The notes below the pieces were generated by a model. It did not search any database. It had not been told where the DNA came from and worked only from the letters and a program-made list of their open reading frames with translations. A DNA stretch of 64,000 nucleotides from Rhynchosporium graminicola. Its lineage: Eukaryota; Ascomycota; Leotiomycetes; Helotiales; Ploettnerulaceae. Shown piece after piece: positions 24,885-36,631 of the stretch; position 1 is the stretch's first letter, and every line of letters begins with the position of its first letter. A program made the position numbers and the translations under genes. The DNA is taken from contig FJUW01000001.1 of NCBI GenBank assembly GCA_900074885.1, positions 1,481,700 through 1,545,699 of the forward strand. The letters run 5' to 3'.

Positions 24885-25429
24885 ATGACCGTCACCGAGA
24901 GCATCAAATCGGCCGTTGGGCTCAGCACGTCGCCGCCTCGTTCGTTGCCCTTGAGAAACTTTGGCTCGAATTCAATTGGCAACGCTAATGAGAGAAACAG
25001 TTGCGACGAGAGAGGAGATGCGCGATGCGAAACTTCCGATCCAATACCGTGATAGCTGTGCGAATCTGCTGATACCGCTCAATCGATGCCGGTATGAGGA
25101 GTACTATCTACCGTGGAAGTGCGAGGTGAGTCATTCTTCTCTTGGCTGCTGTCGGGTTGGTATATGGTCGGCGGGTGATCTGGGACGGAGGGTGATTTGG
25201 GACTGGGCACTGAAAATGGGAAAGAGGAAAGTGATGGAGAGGAATGGTCAGGAAGGAGAGGGAGAGCGATTCGATTGCCGATACGGCATTCGGACGAGGA
25301 AGAGCTGACGATTTGTTACCCCAGACCGAGAGACACAGTTACGAAAAATGCCAATACGACGAGTTCAAGAAGCGAGTTGCGAAGATGGATGAGTTAAGGG
25401 CTGCGAAGGGTGGCGAGAGAAGCAATTGA
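24885..25429 (+). CDS. NDUFB7: NADH:ubiquinone oxidoreductase subunit NDUFB7 (B18), complex I
   Basis: Accessory subunit of mitochondrial complex I, on the intermembrane-space side. The certain coding parts are 24988 (or 25001)-25125 and 25325-25429, joined by a 199-bp intron (donor GTGAGT, branch CTGAC, acceptor CCCCAG). They encode REEMRDAKLP, RDSCANLLIPLNRC, YYLPWKCETERHSYEKC and a basic tail ending KGGERSN. Two CX9C pairs are visible, the twin CX9C fold of this family imported by the Mia40 route. The start is uncertain. ATG 24885 sits in a strong fungal context (CACAATGACC) but is in another frame, so it needs an extra intron ending at AACAG (25000) with branch CTAAT. ATG 24988 is in frame but gives only 80 residues. 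The family is usually about 90-130 residues, which favours the upstream exon. Confidence 0.85.
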
Positions 25430-26882
25430 GTTCTCTCTTGGGATGGGGAGCATGCGCAGACACGACACTGGAATTTATATTGGAAGTCGAAGTGGACGTC
25501 GGACGAGGGAGGATGTACATATATGGCTACAGAGGGTATCGAAATACAATGGCCGTTCTTACAAGGTGCATTGGGTCTGGTGATTGTCATCTGTCGGTTG
25601 AAACCGCGAGGTTGTGTACACTGGTAATATGGTGCGAGAAGGGAAACTACGGTACATGCTGGATTCGGGACAAGCAAAGGAACGGGATCTTGAATAGCTG
25701 GAGACAGTAAAGTCCGGATATTTCAGAAAGGTCAAAAGGCTAAACGGTTGCTCTACTTCAAGATTGTTCCTCTCCCCACGTCGTCAAGTCTTGGTAAGAC
25801 ACTCGGAACACTCTTCAGTCACTCTTGAACATCCCCATTCCCAGTTGCCAGCCTCTCGTCACAACTTTTGGCAACTCTACCCATACGCATATCTCTCTTG
25901 CTGTTACTAATATCCGCTTCACTGACGCCAAATTCAGATCCTACAAGTATGTGTGGCGGAGGCCCAGAATATCCCTACGAGCTCAGGAAACAACTGCCAA
26001 GTTCGTCTCTTCGAGCTTTCAAGCCTCGATCAGCATAATGCAAATTCAATGTATCTGCAACTCTCTATTTCTAGAGAAGCACCCTGGGCTTCATCCGAAA
26101 TGATTCTATTCCTGCCTCGAGAGGGGCTTTGAAAGCGCAACGCCTTCCCAGGTGGACTGCGGTAAGAGACTTCAAATAAATCTGATGATTATCCGCTTGT
26201 CAAGATCACGGTTTCCAGGCAGTGCTGGCGAAGGTAGCCATTCCGAAATATGTACAAACGGCGTTCCCTATTGAATGAGCGGTACGAGTACTCATTTGTA
26301 CTTATTTCCAATCTACTTGTCTGCTATCTCCATCGCATCTCATACCCCGACACATAAACCCAAGTCCTCGTCGACTCTAGGAGTTCTACCTTGTGACCTC
26401 ATTTTCCATCCTTCTAACCTATGAAGGAAGTCCGTAGGCAAGTAAGTAGCGCTCAACTCCTCTCTCAATGCAGCTGAGCTTCGACTCGCCTATTTGAGCT
26501 TCACCTTTCCCAAGGTGGCTTGCTCTGATCGGTCTTTGGGAGTTGAACTCGCTTAACAGTTTTGTTGCATGTCGTATTCTCGCATTTTTTTTTCACTGCT
26601 TTAGCGAGACATCTTTGGACAGCTTCATTTTTGCCGAATGGGGATACTATTGTCGACTGTAAATTGTTAGCCACAAGCTCCTTCCAATTGTCCCTCATCT
26701 GCTTTTTGAACCGAATTGCTTCACATATGACTCTAAATATTTACTAGTCTGATTATACACTTTACATCTCCGCTGCTTACTCTGTCTTTCTCAACGGCAC
26801 TGAGCTCCCATGCCAGGGATGAGGATGTGGTATTCTTAATCTATGAAATCCGTCGTCAGTCTGAAAATTTCTCTTGTCGGCA
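25430..26882. other. Intergenic region between NDUFB7 and the racemase
   Basis: The two genes converge here, so it should hold both 3' UTRs. Short open frames (for example 25825-26103) show no recognisable protein. Nothing else seen. Confidence 0.5.
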
Positions 26883-27799
26883 TCATCCCTTCCTCGGCAA
26901 AGTCCTCATCAGCCCTTCCAGCAGCGCAATACCAGCCTTCACTCCATCTAGAATATGAATTTCCTTTGCATCACGCACACCTAACTCCTGAACCAGAGCC
27001 TCATAAACAACATCTTCCATCCCAACCATACCCGCACACCCCAAACATACAACCTTAACATCTTTGTCCCTCACCAATCGCCTCGTAGCTTCCACCATCT
27101 TCCTCTTCACCAGCTCAGGATCAGCAGTATGAAGTTCGCCAGCCGTCAGACCAGTAGTCTCTACACCCTTAAACCTGCCCGTAGCGTCGATATTTTGAAG
27201 ATCCAACAACCGTCGAACTCCATCCGCGAGTTCGGCTTCCCAGTAAGAACCAGTAGAGACGATACCAAATTTGGTGCGAGTCTCTAGGCGCTCGAGGGTT
27301 GGGTGATTATATGACATTGGGAGGAGGGAGAGAGCGGTGATGATACTCGCTTCAAAGATTCCTGTGACGTGGATTCCGGGGGGTAATTCATCTTGAAGGC
27401 CTCCTACCTATATAAATACGAAAATAATCAATGATTGTACATACTTACAAAGATGTTTTGAGACGAGGATGAAAATAAAAATGTGTCGAGAAAGCACAGA
27501 GTGTGAGCAAATCAAGCTTCCCGAAGACTTACCAATGGGTGCACACTATAGCAAGCAACGAGATGAGCATCATAGTCCTCAAGGCGTGGACGCAGGTCTT
27601 CGTAAACTATTCGTGCGGATTGTAAACAGTCGTCGCTGTTGTTTATACTGGCTAGTCCCGTGGGGGCTGTGTATGTCGTTATTTGAGTAGTTGTTGGAAA
27701 GTCGATGTTGAGTTGAGCGATCAGTTGTTCGACCGAGGCGGTCATTTCTTTGGATGTATTAGGGTTGATCACGAGGATCTTGTGGATTCTGGGTGCCAT
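26883..27799 (-). CDS. DCG1: Asp/Glu/hydantoin racemase family protein (DCG1-like)
   Basis: Two exons, 27533-27799 and 26883-27407, with a 125-bp intron (donor GTAAGT, acceptor TATAG, phase 0), give 263 residues. The N-terminus KILVINPNTSKEMT, the first catalytic-cysteine motif LVACYSVHPL (Cys83) and the second VVCLGCAGMVG (Cys213 in LGCAGM) are the hallmarks of the two-cysteine, cofactor-independent Asp/Glu/hydantoin racemases. Fungal members resemble yeast Dcg1, a gene under nitrogen control near the allantoin genes. The substrate is not known from sequence; racemisation of hydantoins or a related ureide is a family-based guess. No signal peptide, so probably cytosolic. It is divergent from ARP2, with 352 bp between start codons. 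Confidence 0.88.
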
Positions 27800-28151
27800 A
27801 ACTGCTGCTGTTGTCTCTTAGAACTTTGAAAGAGGTGTGCTGGATCGTGGAGAGTGGAATAACTGTAATTCTGAATATATTGTGTGAATTCGTGTGGAGA
27901 CAAAAAAGTACCACGGCATGAAGTGGGACATGTCACAAAGTCAAAAAGGCCGAAAACGGCAATAACGAGGCTATTTCAGCCTCGTGGCGGGGAAGTTGCG
28001 CCTCGCTTGATCCATTACTTTACGGTGACCAGGCTCCACTTTACATCGTCAACTCCCCCTCCTCGAGAGGTCGTCAGCCTCAGCACCGAGTTGTCCACAC
28101 GATCTTACCTCCCACTTAAATCCTACATATCACCGTCAAGCACTTTGCAAG
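27800..28151. promoter_or_regulatory. Shared divergent promoter region, racemase and ARP2
   Basis: 352 bp separate the two start codons. It includes a pyrimidine-rich stretch before ARP2 (near 28045-28140) typical of fungal core promoters. Any co-regulation is inference only. Confidence 0.45.
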
Positions 28152-29475
28152 ATGGCAGGAGAAGCTCCAATAGGTATACTCAATCTTCAAACAATTCTTA
28201 GAGGTATTGCTAACCTCAATTCGCAGTCCTGGACGGAGGAACCGGGTTCCTCAAAGTTGGGTATGCAGCACAGGTACGATTACGCCCTCCTCCATCAGCA
28301 TCCCTCTACTGACTCGCCTCCCAGAACTTCCCCGAATTCCAATATCCTTCCATAGTCGGTCGACCAATCCTCCGTTCCGAAGAGAAGGGCAACGATGGCC
28401 TGGTCATCAAGGATATCATGTGCGGCGACGAAGCAGCAGCTGCACGAACCATGCTCCAGATCTCCTACCCCATGGAGAACGGCATCGTGAAAAAATGGGA
28501 CGACATGCAACACCTATGGGACTATACATTCTACGAAAAGATGAAGGTCGAGACGACGGGGCGCAAGATCTTGCTTACGGAGCCGCCGATGAATCCATTA
28601 AGGAATAGGGAGCAGATGTGTGAGGTTATGTTTGAGAGGTATCAATTTGGAGGAGTGTATGTGGCTATTCAGGCTGTGTTGGCTCTTTATGCGCAGGGTA
28701 GGTTGGTAGATTCTTGGTTGTAAGTGGAATGCTGATTGGAATAGGTCTTAGCTCTGGAGTTGTTGTTGATTCCGGTGATGGTGTTACACATATTGTACCC
28801 GTCTACGAATCCGTGGTCCTTAACCACCTCACTCGCAGATTAGACGTAGCAGGCCGAGATGTCACCCGCAACTTGATCGCGCTCCTGCTCGGCCGCGGCT
28901 ACGCTCTTAATCGAACCGCCGATTTCGAGACCGTCCGCCAGATCAAAGAGAAACTCTGCTACGTCTCGTACGACCTCGAACTCGACCAGCGTTTGAGCGA
29001 AGATACAACAGTCTTAGTAGAAAGCTACACATTGCCAGATGGCCGTGTAATCCGCGTAGGCAGCGAACGTTTCGAAGCCCCAGAATGTCTCTTCCAACCC
29101 CATCTCGTCGACGTCGAACAACCCGGCATTGCCGAATTCCTATTCAACACCATCCAAGCCGCCGACGTGGATGTGCGCAGCTCCCTCTTCAAAGCCATCG
29201 TTCTCTCCGGCGGCAGTTCTATGTACCCCGGGCTCCCTTCACGATTAGAGAAAGAGTTGAAGCAATTGTGGTTGACGAAGGTTCTTGGTGGTAACCCGGA
29301 ACGGTTGAGCAAGTTTAAGGTTAGGATTGAGGATCCGCCGAGGAGGAGACATATGGTCTTCCTTGGAGGAGCAGTGCTGGCGAATATTATGGCTGATAAG
29401 GAGAATATGTGGATCAGTAAGGCGGAGTGGGAGGAGCAGGGCAGTAGAGTGCTGGAAAAGTTGGGGCCAAGATAG
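28152..29475 (+). CDS. ARP2: Actin-related protein 2 (Arp2/3 complex)
   Basis: Four exons: 28152-28173, 28227-28273, 28325-28697 and 28745-29475. The introns are 53, 51 and 47 bp with branch sites CTAAC, CTGAC and CTGAT. The product is 390 residues, normal for fungal Arp2. With Arp3 it forms the nucleating pair of the Arp2/3 complex that starts branched actin filaments at cortical patches during endocytosis. The actin-fold nucleotide motifs are present: [14 protein letters not shown] (residues 8-21), [11 protein letters not shown] (153-163) and SGGSSMYPG (302-310). The first exon codes only seven residues plus one base, as in other filamentous ascomycetes. The stretches [19 protein letters not shown] and [11 protein letters not shown] are close to Arp2 rather than actin or Arp3. 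Confidence 0.95.
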
Positions 29476-29605
29476 ATATTGCTCTCGCTCTGGAGCCGAA
29501 GCTGGAGCTGGCAATGACGACAATGAAAATGAAAAATGATGACTGGCTTTTGCGAAAATCAATGTCTTTCTTCTCATGGGTCGTGACTCGAGTTTTTACA
29601 TCTGT
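29473..29605 (+). repeat. ARP2 stop codon and 3' flank, source-like copy of a dispersed segment
   Basis: From the stop codon on, this stretch matches 41388-41510 (shared TAGATATTGCT, CTTTTGCGA and GTCTTTCTTCTCAT in the same order and spacing, with small gaps). Confidence 0.65.
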
Positions 29606-32600
29606 GGATTTGGAGGATGCGAGTTGCTGTGAGGGAGAGAATTTCACGTCGGTCTGGAACGCATTTTGATTGCCTCCCTCCGATATTGAGTCTTTCCAGG
29701 CTTAGAACTCCAAAGCTGGCCTTGGAACACTCGGCTGTAGTAGAAGTGGACAGAAGGGATAGCATGCACCAAACGCAGAACGGAGCTCAGTGGTGATAGA
29801 CCAAATGTCTCATAACACATCACAACGATGAACGCCTATCAAGTGCTAACCACTCTCTTCAAATACCTCGTGATCTTAGTGTGAACATACTTTTGCTCTA
29901 CGGTACATGCTTAACTAAGAGTGCACACCGCAAAGCTTGAATGGGTGCTTGGGCCAGCCGCTGTGACAATGTAAGTTCAGTGAATAAAGCTTTATTGAGA
30001 GCAAATAAGCTTCGCAAGATGGGGTATGTCTCGATTTCTTCTAAGCTCGCTTATTTGTGTTATGGCTTGTTCACTGGCATAGGTTTGGGAATATATGAAT
30101 ATTGCTTTTTTTGTAGATTCTGATTTGTTGTCTTATATGGTCGGGTCTTCTTCTCCTTCTCCTTCTCCTTCTTCTTCTCCTTCTTCTTCTTCTTCTTCTT
30201 CTTCTTCTTCTTCTTCTTCTTCTACATAGCCTTCTCCGAACCTCTGGTCTAGCCCCTTGTAATGATATATCAAAAGTTAGCATCTGGCTTATTTTATGTC
30301 TGCTATACTGCATACTTTAGTCTCAACTTCACAATAACACATTTAACAATCTACATTTCATACAGTAACACTTACTTAATTGACACGCGCTTTCCGAAAT
30401 CTTCTCCCTTGTCGGCCAATAACCGCCAATATCATCACTCACGTTTCTCCGAGACTCTTTTGGGTACCGATCCACAGTCATCTCCCGATACTAACGACCA
30501 CCTCAAGACGATCTGTACAGCGTTACCAGTATTCCTGACATTAATCAACCAGCTATTCTCAACCCTCGCTCTACAATTTCATTCCTTTGAACAGTGATAT
30601 TCCTCGGAGCAAAAGATCTCGTTGCATCTAAGCGTAATATCGTGGCCTGGGTTTGCTGGCACTTATTTCATATCACGAATCATATCTGTTAGGGAACTGT
30701 TCTCCTTGTAAGAAAGCTATGACTATGCCCCGGTTAGGCTCTTCTCGAGATTTAAATGTATGTTTCGCAAACACCTGTATCGCAGTTTTGGAAGAGAATT
30801 ATCGGTGAAGCTGTTACGTCGCTATCGTTGCATGACAATGCATTAACATAACTTCCCGTGTTCAAGGAATGTGTCACGCAGCTAGTTGCTCAGTGACAAT
30901 TCTTTCTTTCTGCAGGCATGAACTAATCTCAAGGAGTCTAGAGAATGTCAATCTCAATGATTTTCATGGCATTGCCACCTACGTGAGCGCTCTCTTCGTC
31001 GCTTAGATATGCTAGAGACTTCTAGCACCGAGATAAGCAGTTTATTTACGGATGAAGTTCATGGTTGAGGCTTCGCTCAACTAATGCTATGAAGGACGGG
31101 GGTTTTGACTGCTTTGGTAGAGACTTAAAATCTGGGTGGTGTGCAATCAGTACACCCAGATGAGTTACATGTTAGTCACTACTTGATATTTTTATGATCT
31201 TTGGATTAGGGAGTTGCGAGATTTGATCGACGGGTGTCTTGTGACAACGAGTATTCAGCGTAATCATTCAAGTATCACTGATATTGGTCTCGATGAGCGA
31301 AACTGTCTAGGTGTGGCGTATCGCCATATCGAGCTTCTGAAGTCTAAGAATGAAAGTGTGCGGTTGACAGGATCACAACCTTCGTGAGCTTTGTATTTTC
31401 TAATATTTGTCTGGAAATTTGGCTTTTGATACTCGATGTCTCTGACCAAATGGAGTAATACCCAAGATTCAAAGCTGCATGTCAACCACCTGAACATATC
31501 ATGCCAGCCACACGGGTAGAAGTATTTCGATAGGAGCCAGAAAGACCTAGGCGCAGCTTTAGTAGTAGCTTCAAGAATGTATCATTCAATCACTTCGCTC
31601 TTTCCTGACCCGAGAATGGGTTTTGAATATTTCTGGCCGGGGGACAGGAGTCAATAAAGAGCTCGCTTACCATGAAGAGGAAGCTGAAAGCACGCGCTCT
31701 TTCGCCTTCCAGTCTCCACTCAATCAAGATTGGTTGCTCTGCCAAAGTGTGCGATAGGCTATAGCTTCATGAGTGAGGGGCATGATCTGGTTAAGTTGAA
31801 GACCTGAGGGGATTTGATAAGTGTCTTCATTTCAGAACCGCTACACTGAACCCAATATCGGTTTCAGTATCTGCTTTTGACAGTCACTCACTACACTCTT
31901 CAATTAAAGGAATCGCTATTGAAACCATCATTTATGAAGACGTCGGAGTCAACTGTGGAACCTTTACCTGCGCCACACGTGCAGACGTATTCTAACTTCT
32001 GATCAACTCAATCTCCATCTTGGCATATCCCCCTCACTCCTCGTTTCCTGCGAGTCCAGATATGCACCGCCTCATCAGCACCGCCACACATCGCCTCAAG
32101 ATACATATTACCCTGGCTGGTGATCAGTCATCATCATCCAACCGCAATCTATTTCGACATCGTCAGCCAAGGAACGCCCACGCTTCAGTTACACAGCCCA
32201 AACACATTTTAAATGCCCAAGTGTCGCACACTCTCTGCAAGTAGCATGCAAGTAAAACCTGCTTTTGGCTCACTTTTCACAGGCTCGAGGCTGTAATCAC
32301 AATATTGGGGTCTTGGAAGACGTACATTAGGATTAGCACTAGTACTAGTACTAGTATTGTTATGTGTGGCTGGGCTCGAGCTGGGGTGAATGGGTTGGGT
32401 TCGTGACGCGGTATAATAAGTAAGAAAGGCAGGGAAGGTGTGATGGGCAAGAGGAGAGGAGAGTTCGGTACTTGTACATAAGAAGGTGCTCCCGCGTCTT
32501 GTGGTAAAGGTTGGTGAATCAAGTCATTCTTGCTTTTTCGATCTGAGACACTACACACGCCTACTACAAGTACACCGCTCCCGCCTCCTCATCATCCCAC

Positions 32601-32748
32601 GTAAACCCACACAAAACATCACAAAACAACACAAAAAAATACAACAGGCTCTATCAAAAATCACAAGCAAATCTCACGAATACCACAACCCTCACCTCAA
32701 AGAATCACCAAATCGTATACCAATCACCGCAACCGACAAACGAACAAA
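29606..32748. other. Long intergenic region without recognisable gene
   Basis: About 3.1 kb of normal composition. Short frames show no family resemblance or splice logic I can support. It contains a CTT microsatellite (30146-30223). Non-coding RNA or a fast-evolving gene with small exons cannot be excluded. Confidence 0.5.
30146..30223. repeat. (CTT)n microsatellite
   Basis: CTTCTTCTCC units grade into uninterrupted CTT repeats over about 78 bp. The opposite strand reads as poly-Arg and is not a gene. Confidence 0.95.
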
Positions 32749-32874
32749 ATGCCATTCTTCTACAGCAAACCCTTCGGTGGTCGTCGCGCCGGAGGAACTA
32801 TGCGCGCCGACAGACACGGTATCCATAGACCTGTCTTCCGATTCAGATTTTGTGGCCTGAACTGCTTCCGCTAG
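32749..32874 (+). CDS. Possible small basic protein, 41 residues
   Basis: The frame starts at ATG 32749 after an A/C-rich leader (many CAAAAC and CACAA motifs from about 32590) like the 5' UTRs of well-expressed fungal genes, with a good start context (ACAAAATGCC). It begins MPFFYSKPFGGRRAGGTMRA, then has RHGIHRPVF, and ends FCGLNCFR before TAG. It is rich in Arg, Gly and Phe with two Cys near the end. I do not recognise a family with confidence; the MPFF-RR start recalls small uncharacterised ascomycete proteins. A spliced longer form is possible. Confidence 0.4.
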   Translation: MPFFYSKPFGGRRAGGTMRADRHGIHRPVFRFRFCGLNCFR

Positions 32875-35682
32875 ATCTTCTGCGCATCGGCGGTTTTCAT
32901 TCGATTATGGAATGGCGTTTAATACATGGAGCGACGATGGACAGAGGAGTGAGTGAGTGGAGGGAAGGGATGGGGGAGATGATGGTAGGGGACGCAGGAT
33001 ACCTGTGTAAGGAGATGCGTTATGATATATTGGCGTTTGGGTTGGGATGCGGAGTATGCATGGTTTTCATATTCCCTGATTGAGAATTCGGAGTTGGATT
33101 TCGGAGCATGCGTTGCGATGTATTACACTGCGTTGCAAGAGGATTCCTGCGAGACGGACGACGGATTGGAGCACGGGAGGGAAGAGAGCTTGCATCACAT
33201 GAAGTGGTAGTTTAGTTCGGATCGAGCTGAGGGGAGAGAAGAAGCAGAAATCCGAGCGTTGACTTTGTTGTTTATTCTAATCATCAATCTAACACTCTGG
33301 CAACGCACTTCGCCGCTTTCTCCGCTGCTTTCCCCAGTGCACTTGCTCTGATAGACTCTATACTCCGTGTGACAAAACCCGGAATGTGTTGGCATCATTA
33401 ACCAAATGTCTTATAATCATGACAACCTTTTCATGCTGCTGATGCGCTCCCTCTACCCTCCCGCTCTCACGCGCCCATCACTTGGAGATATTGACGAAGT
33501 GTATAGTACCGTATCTTCCTGTCGTTTAGTTCGCTCGGAACAGATGCTCTTCTTCATCTACTACATAGTTATACCATCACCCTCTAGACAGATATCAGAA
33601 TTTACCATTCAAATCGTAACAGTCTTACGTCCTCGTGCTCGAGAGTCGCTAGAACGATCCATCTTATTTCGAAATGTTCTCGAACAAGAGTAAGGCTTAA
33701 AGACATCTAATGATCCAGAACGCGGAAGATCGATTCGACTGTAGTAAAGTAAATATGTATAATATGAAAATTACACGGAATCGAGAATCTATATTGAGTC
33801 TGCTATAAAAGAAAAAGAAAAAAAGAAAAAGAAAAAAAGAAAAAAAAATCATGATGGAGGCTGGTCGAAACCTCCCCCATAATGTTTTGAAAACCTCAGA
33901 AACATACCGGATCGATTCGTAGTACAGAGAAGAGAGATTGTTTAATATGCATCTTTTTGATAGCAGGTAGACTATGACGGCTTGCTCTACCATAGATTTT
34001 TCTTACCCTCTTCCAACCTTCCTCAATCCCATGGGACCAAGTCCGACCCGTTGCTACCCTTCATCAGATTACCAGAAGAGACGAGCGGTGGTTGAAGTAC
34101 CTAGTTACCAACAGAGACTAGCATTGAAGAAAAGCCATCGCTGTACCGAATTAGAGAAGGACGAGGTACGCCTTGATTTCACCTTTGAATGATGCTCAGA
34201 GCAAGAGGACCAAGCAGGACTATTAAGGAAGCGACACGGAATGGCAAACACGTTGAGCTAGTGACGAAGAGGCTTGGAAAGGTCCGGTGTGCTATGGAAT
34301 CTGAGGCGACGGAGCAGGTACTTATTTAACGACGTGATATATAGCTATGCTGGAACGGTTCGGTTTCTTCAGTCAATGAGATGTACTTACTCAATCGAAG
34401 ATACCTTCAGTGAGAACATGGGTAACGAGATGCCATCGGATTGGGTTTCACGAGAGTCGGTCTATATCACCAACCTTCAAGCATCATACAGTAGAACAAA
34501 TGACGCGATCGAGGCTTTGCATCTGTCTGTCCGTTGCTAATGAAACTTGATCTGAAGATAGACCCACTCACTCGCTCACTCAACCAACTCCTGAATAAGA
34601 AAACGCGTGCTTGTCCGGCAAGGAAATCCGAATATTGGTTCTTCTTGACGTCTCCTTTGCAATATTCATTTCTCTCCAAGTACGATTACAAGAATTTAAT
34701 AGTATAAAAAGGTATATAGGCATACAAGTTGTCTTCCTCTCCTCTCTCTTCTTCCTCTCCTGATGCGGATCGCCTCATCCCTGGCTCTGTCACGACCCAT
34801 AGCCACCAACTACGAAAATTCACACGTCCGGATCCCCGCACAACGCTAAAACCTATCCGTGAACGTGTGCTCTTTATATGAATCGCTCCCCCACCCAGTC
34901 TTAAAAATCGAAGATGGGACACGAGAATGAGGAGCAATGGAAGAAGAAAAAGAAGTCATAAATGTGTGAAGTAGAAAGGCCCATTGGTTCCCTCGTCCCA
35001 TGCCATCCATGGTTCTTTTCTCGCGGAGTACTCCACTAACGAGTATGGTATCTCGAAGTATCTCGCGCATGGAGGTCCGTGACATCCCATCGACCACATC
35101 ACATGAACCATCTGGACTATCTTCCTCGACGTATCTAGCCAGTCACCTTAGCATAGCCCAGCACAGTGTCCAAGCCTGAATCCGGGATGAATGTGGTGTT
35201 TTTGTGTGTCCTCGAAATAGTGTCGGTTCATGAGGCGGAGTGTGGTGAAACCGGTGTGAGCAGATATAAATTTGGCACCGCCGTGGACATTGCAAAGAAG
35301 GAAACCCCCCACCCTCAAGAAGAAAGGAAAAGTAAACAAGAAAAGAAGAGAAGAAAGAAGAATGGTATCGCCGCCGAGAAGAAATAAATCGCAAGAAGAG
35401 CAAAACAAAAAGTGGAGACGAAAATCCAGGCAAGCAAGCAAAAGCAAAACGCTTCATCGGCCGTGAAATGTACAAAAGGTGTGTATGGCGTAGTCGAGAT
35501 CGAGACCTGGGTGGATGTTCTGATTCAGGCAGGATTTATGGCAATGTGTCAGGGTCGGAGATGCGTGTAAGAGTGTATTTTTTGTGTATCCGTGCCCGCG
35601 ATCCAGCTCGAAATCGAAACCACAGCCGAAGAAAGAAGAAAAAGTCAGCCGTAACGAGTCTGAAGAATCGTTTCGAGTCGAT
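32875..35682. other. Intergenic region between the small ORF and ARF6
   Basis: About 2.8 kb. Frames of 60-110 codons (for example 33406-33693 and 33974-34192) lack recognisable domains. An A/G-rich run (33808-33848) is a simple repeat. The last 500 bp or so should include the ARF6 3' UTR. Confidence 0.5.
33808..33848. repeat. A/G-rich simple repeat
   Basis: Runs of AAAGAAAAAG over about 40 bp. Confidence 0.85.
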
Positions 35683-36631
35683 CTACTTCTTCGCTTGGCT
35701 CCCGCCTGCCGGTGGCGACTTGACATTGTTCGATAACCATGCCTGTACGTTGATCAGTCAGAAACTCTCAATACCAAATTCACCGCACAGTCTCGGAGAA
35801 ACCCCAGGTGTGGAAAGGGGTAAACATACTAAGCCCTCCAATAAGCCCTCCCCAGTCGTCGCACAACTTGGTACCACGAACCAGATCTTATCTTTCAGTT
35901 TTGTGAGTTGAAGCGCATCGGTTACTTCTTGTGGTTTCATTGCTGTATTATCTGTCAGCATACTCTAATTTGATCCAGTACAGAGCAGCCCATCAAAGTC
36001 CAATTGTTCAAGCAGTCGATTATACAGGGGGAAAGGAGAGAACGGAGATAGAGAAGGGGAGGACAGCTTACCTCCAGCAATATCCTGCTTGTTGGCAAAT
36101 ACCAATAGTAATGACTCCTTCATTTCCCGATCATTGATGATCCGATGTAATTCTTGTCTTGCCTCGTCTATCCTTACTTTGTCTGAGGAATCGATTACGA
36201 AGATGAGTCCTTGGGTACCTGTTTGCACCACATTAGCTTGATCTCCTCATTTGTAACCATGAGCCTTCTCATTATGTCCCTTATTCTCTGTCCAGTCCTT
36301 CATCCCTCCAGATCACCCACATTGCCGTAACCAATTCCCTTCCATCAGACCAAGGAACCCCTAATCAATAGCCATACGTACCACTAAAATAATGCCTCCA
36401 AAGCGGCCTAATCTTGTCCTGTCCACCGACATCCCAGACATTAAATTTCACATTCTTAAATGTTACCGTCTCGACATTGAACCCTACAGTTGGGATAGTC
36501 GTGACATCCTGGTTTAACTTCAATTTGTACAGAATGGTTGTCTTTCCTGCGGCATCGAGACCGAGCATCAACAGGCGCATCTCTTTGGATCCGAAGATCT
36601 TGCCCATCATTTTAGATATTTGTCCACCCAT
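35683..36631 (-). CDS. ARF6: ADP-ribosylation factor GTPase, Arf6/ArfB class
   Basis: Four exons on the minus strand: 36382-36631, 36072-36218, 35830-35942 and 35683-35742 (introns 163, 129 and 87 bp; donors GTACGT, GTAAGC, GTATGT). The product is 189 residues. It starts MGGQ, a substrate for N-myristoylation, and carries the P-loop GLDAAGKT (24-31), switch [11 protein letters not shown] with Thr48, switch II WDVGGQ with catalytic Gln71, NKQD and SCATTG. The pieces [12 protein letters not shown] and AMKPQEV fit fungal ArfB/Arf6 rather than Arf1. Arf6 GTPases act at the plasma membrane in endocytosis and polarity. The C-terminus ends [11 protein letters not shown]. An upstream in-frame ATG at 36865 would add 78 residues and mask the myristoyl glycine, so I chose 36631. 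Confidence 0.94.

Noticed and set aside
25825..26103. 92-codon ORF between NDUFB7 and the racemase
   Set aside because: No recognisable motif, no splice sites and no leader; treated as chance.
30071..30313. Minus-strand ORF with about 30 consecutive Arg
   Set aside because: It is the reverse complement of a CTT microsatellite with no supported gene around it.
33406..34540. ORFs of 72-95 codons
   Set aside because: Composition and sequence give no protein family; they may hide a small gene but I cannot support one.
35143..35475. ORFs of 99-110 codons downstream of ARF6
   Set aside because: They lie over a purine-rich stretch in the expected 3' UTR and show no domain.
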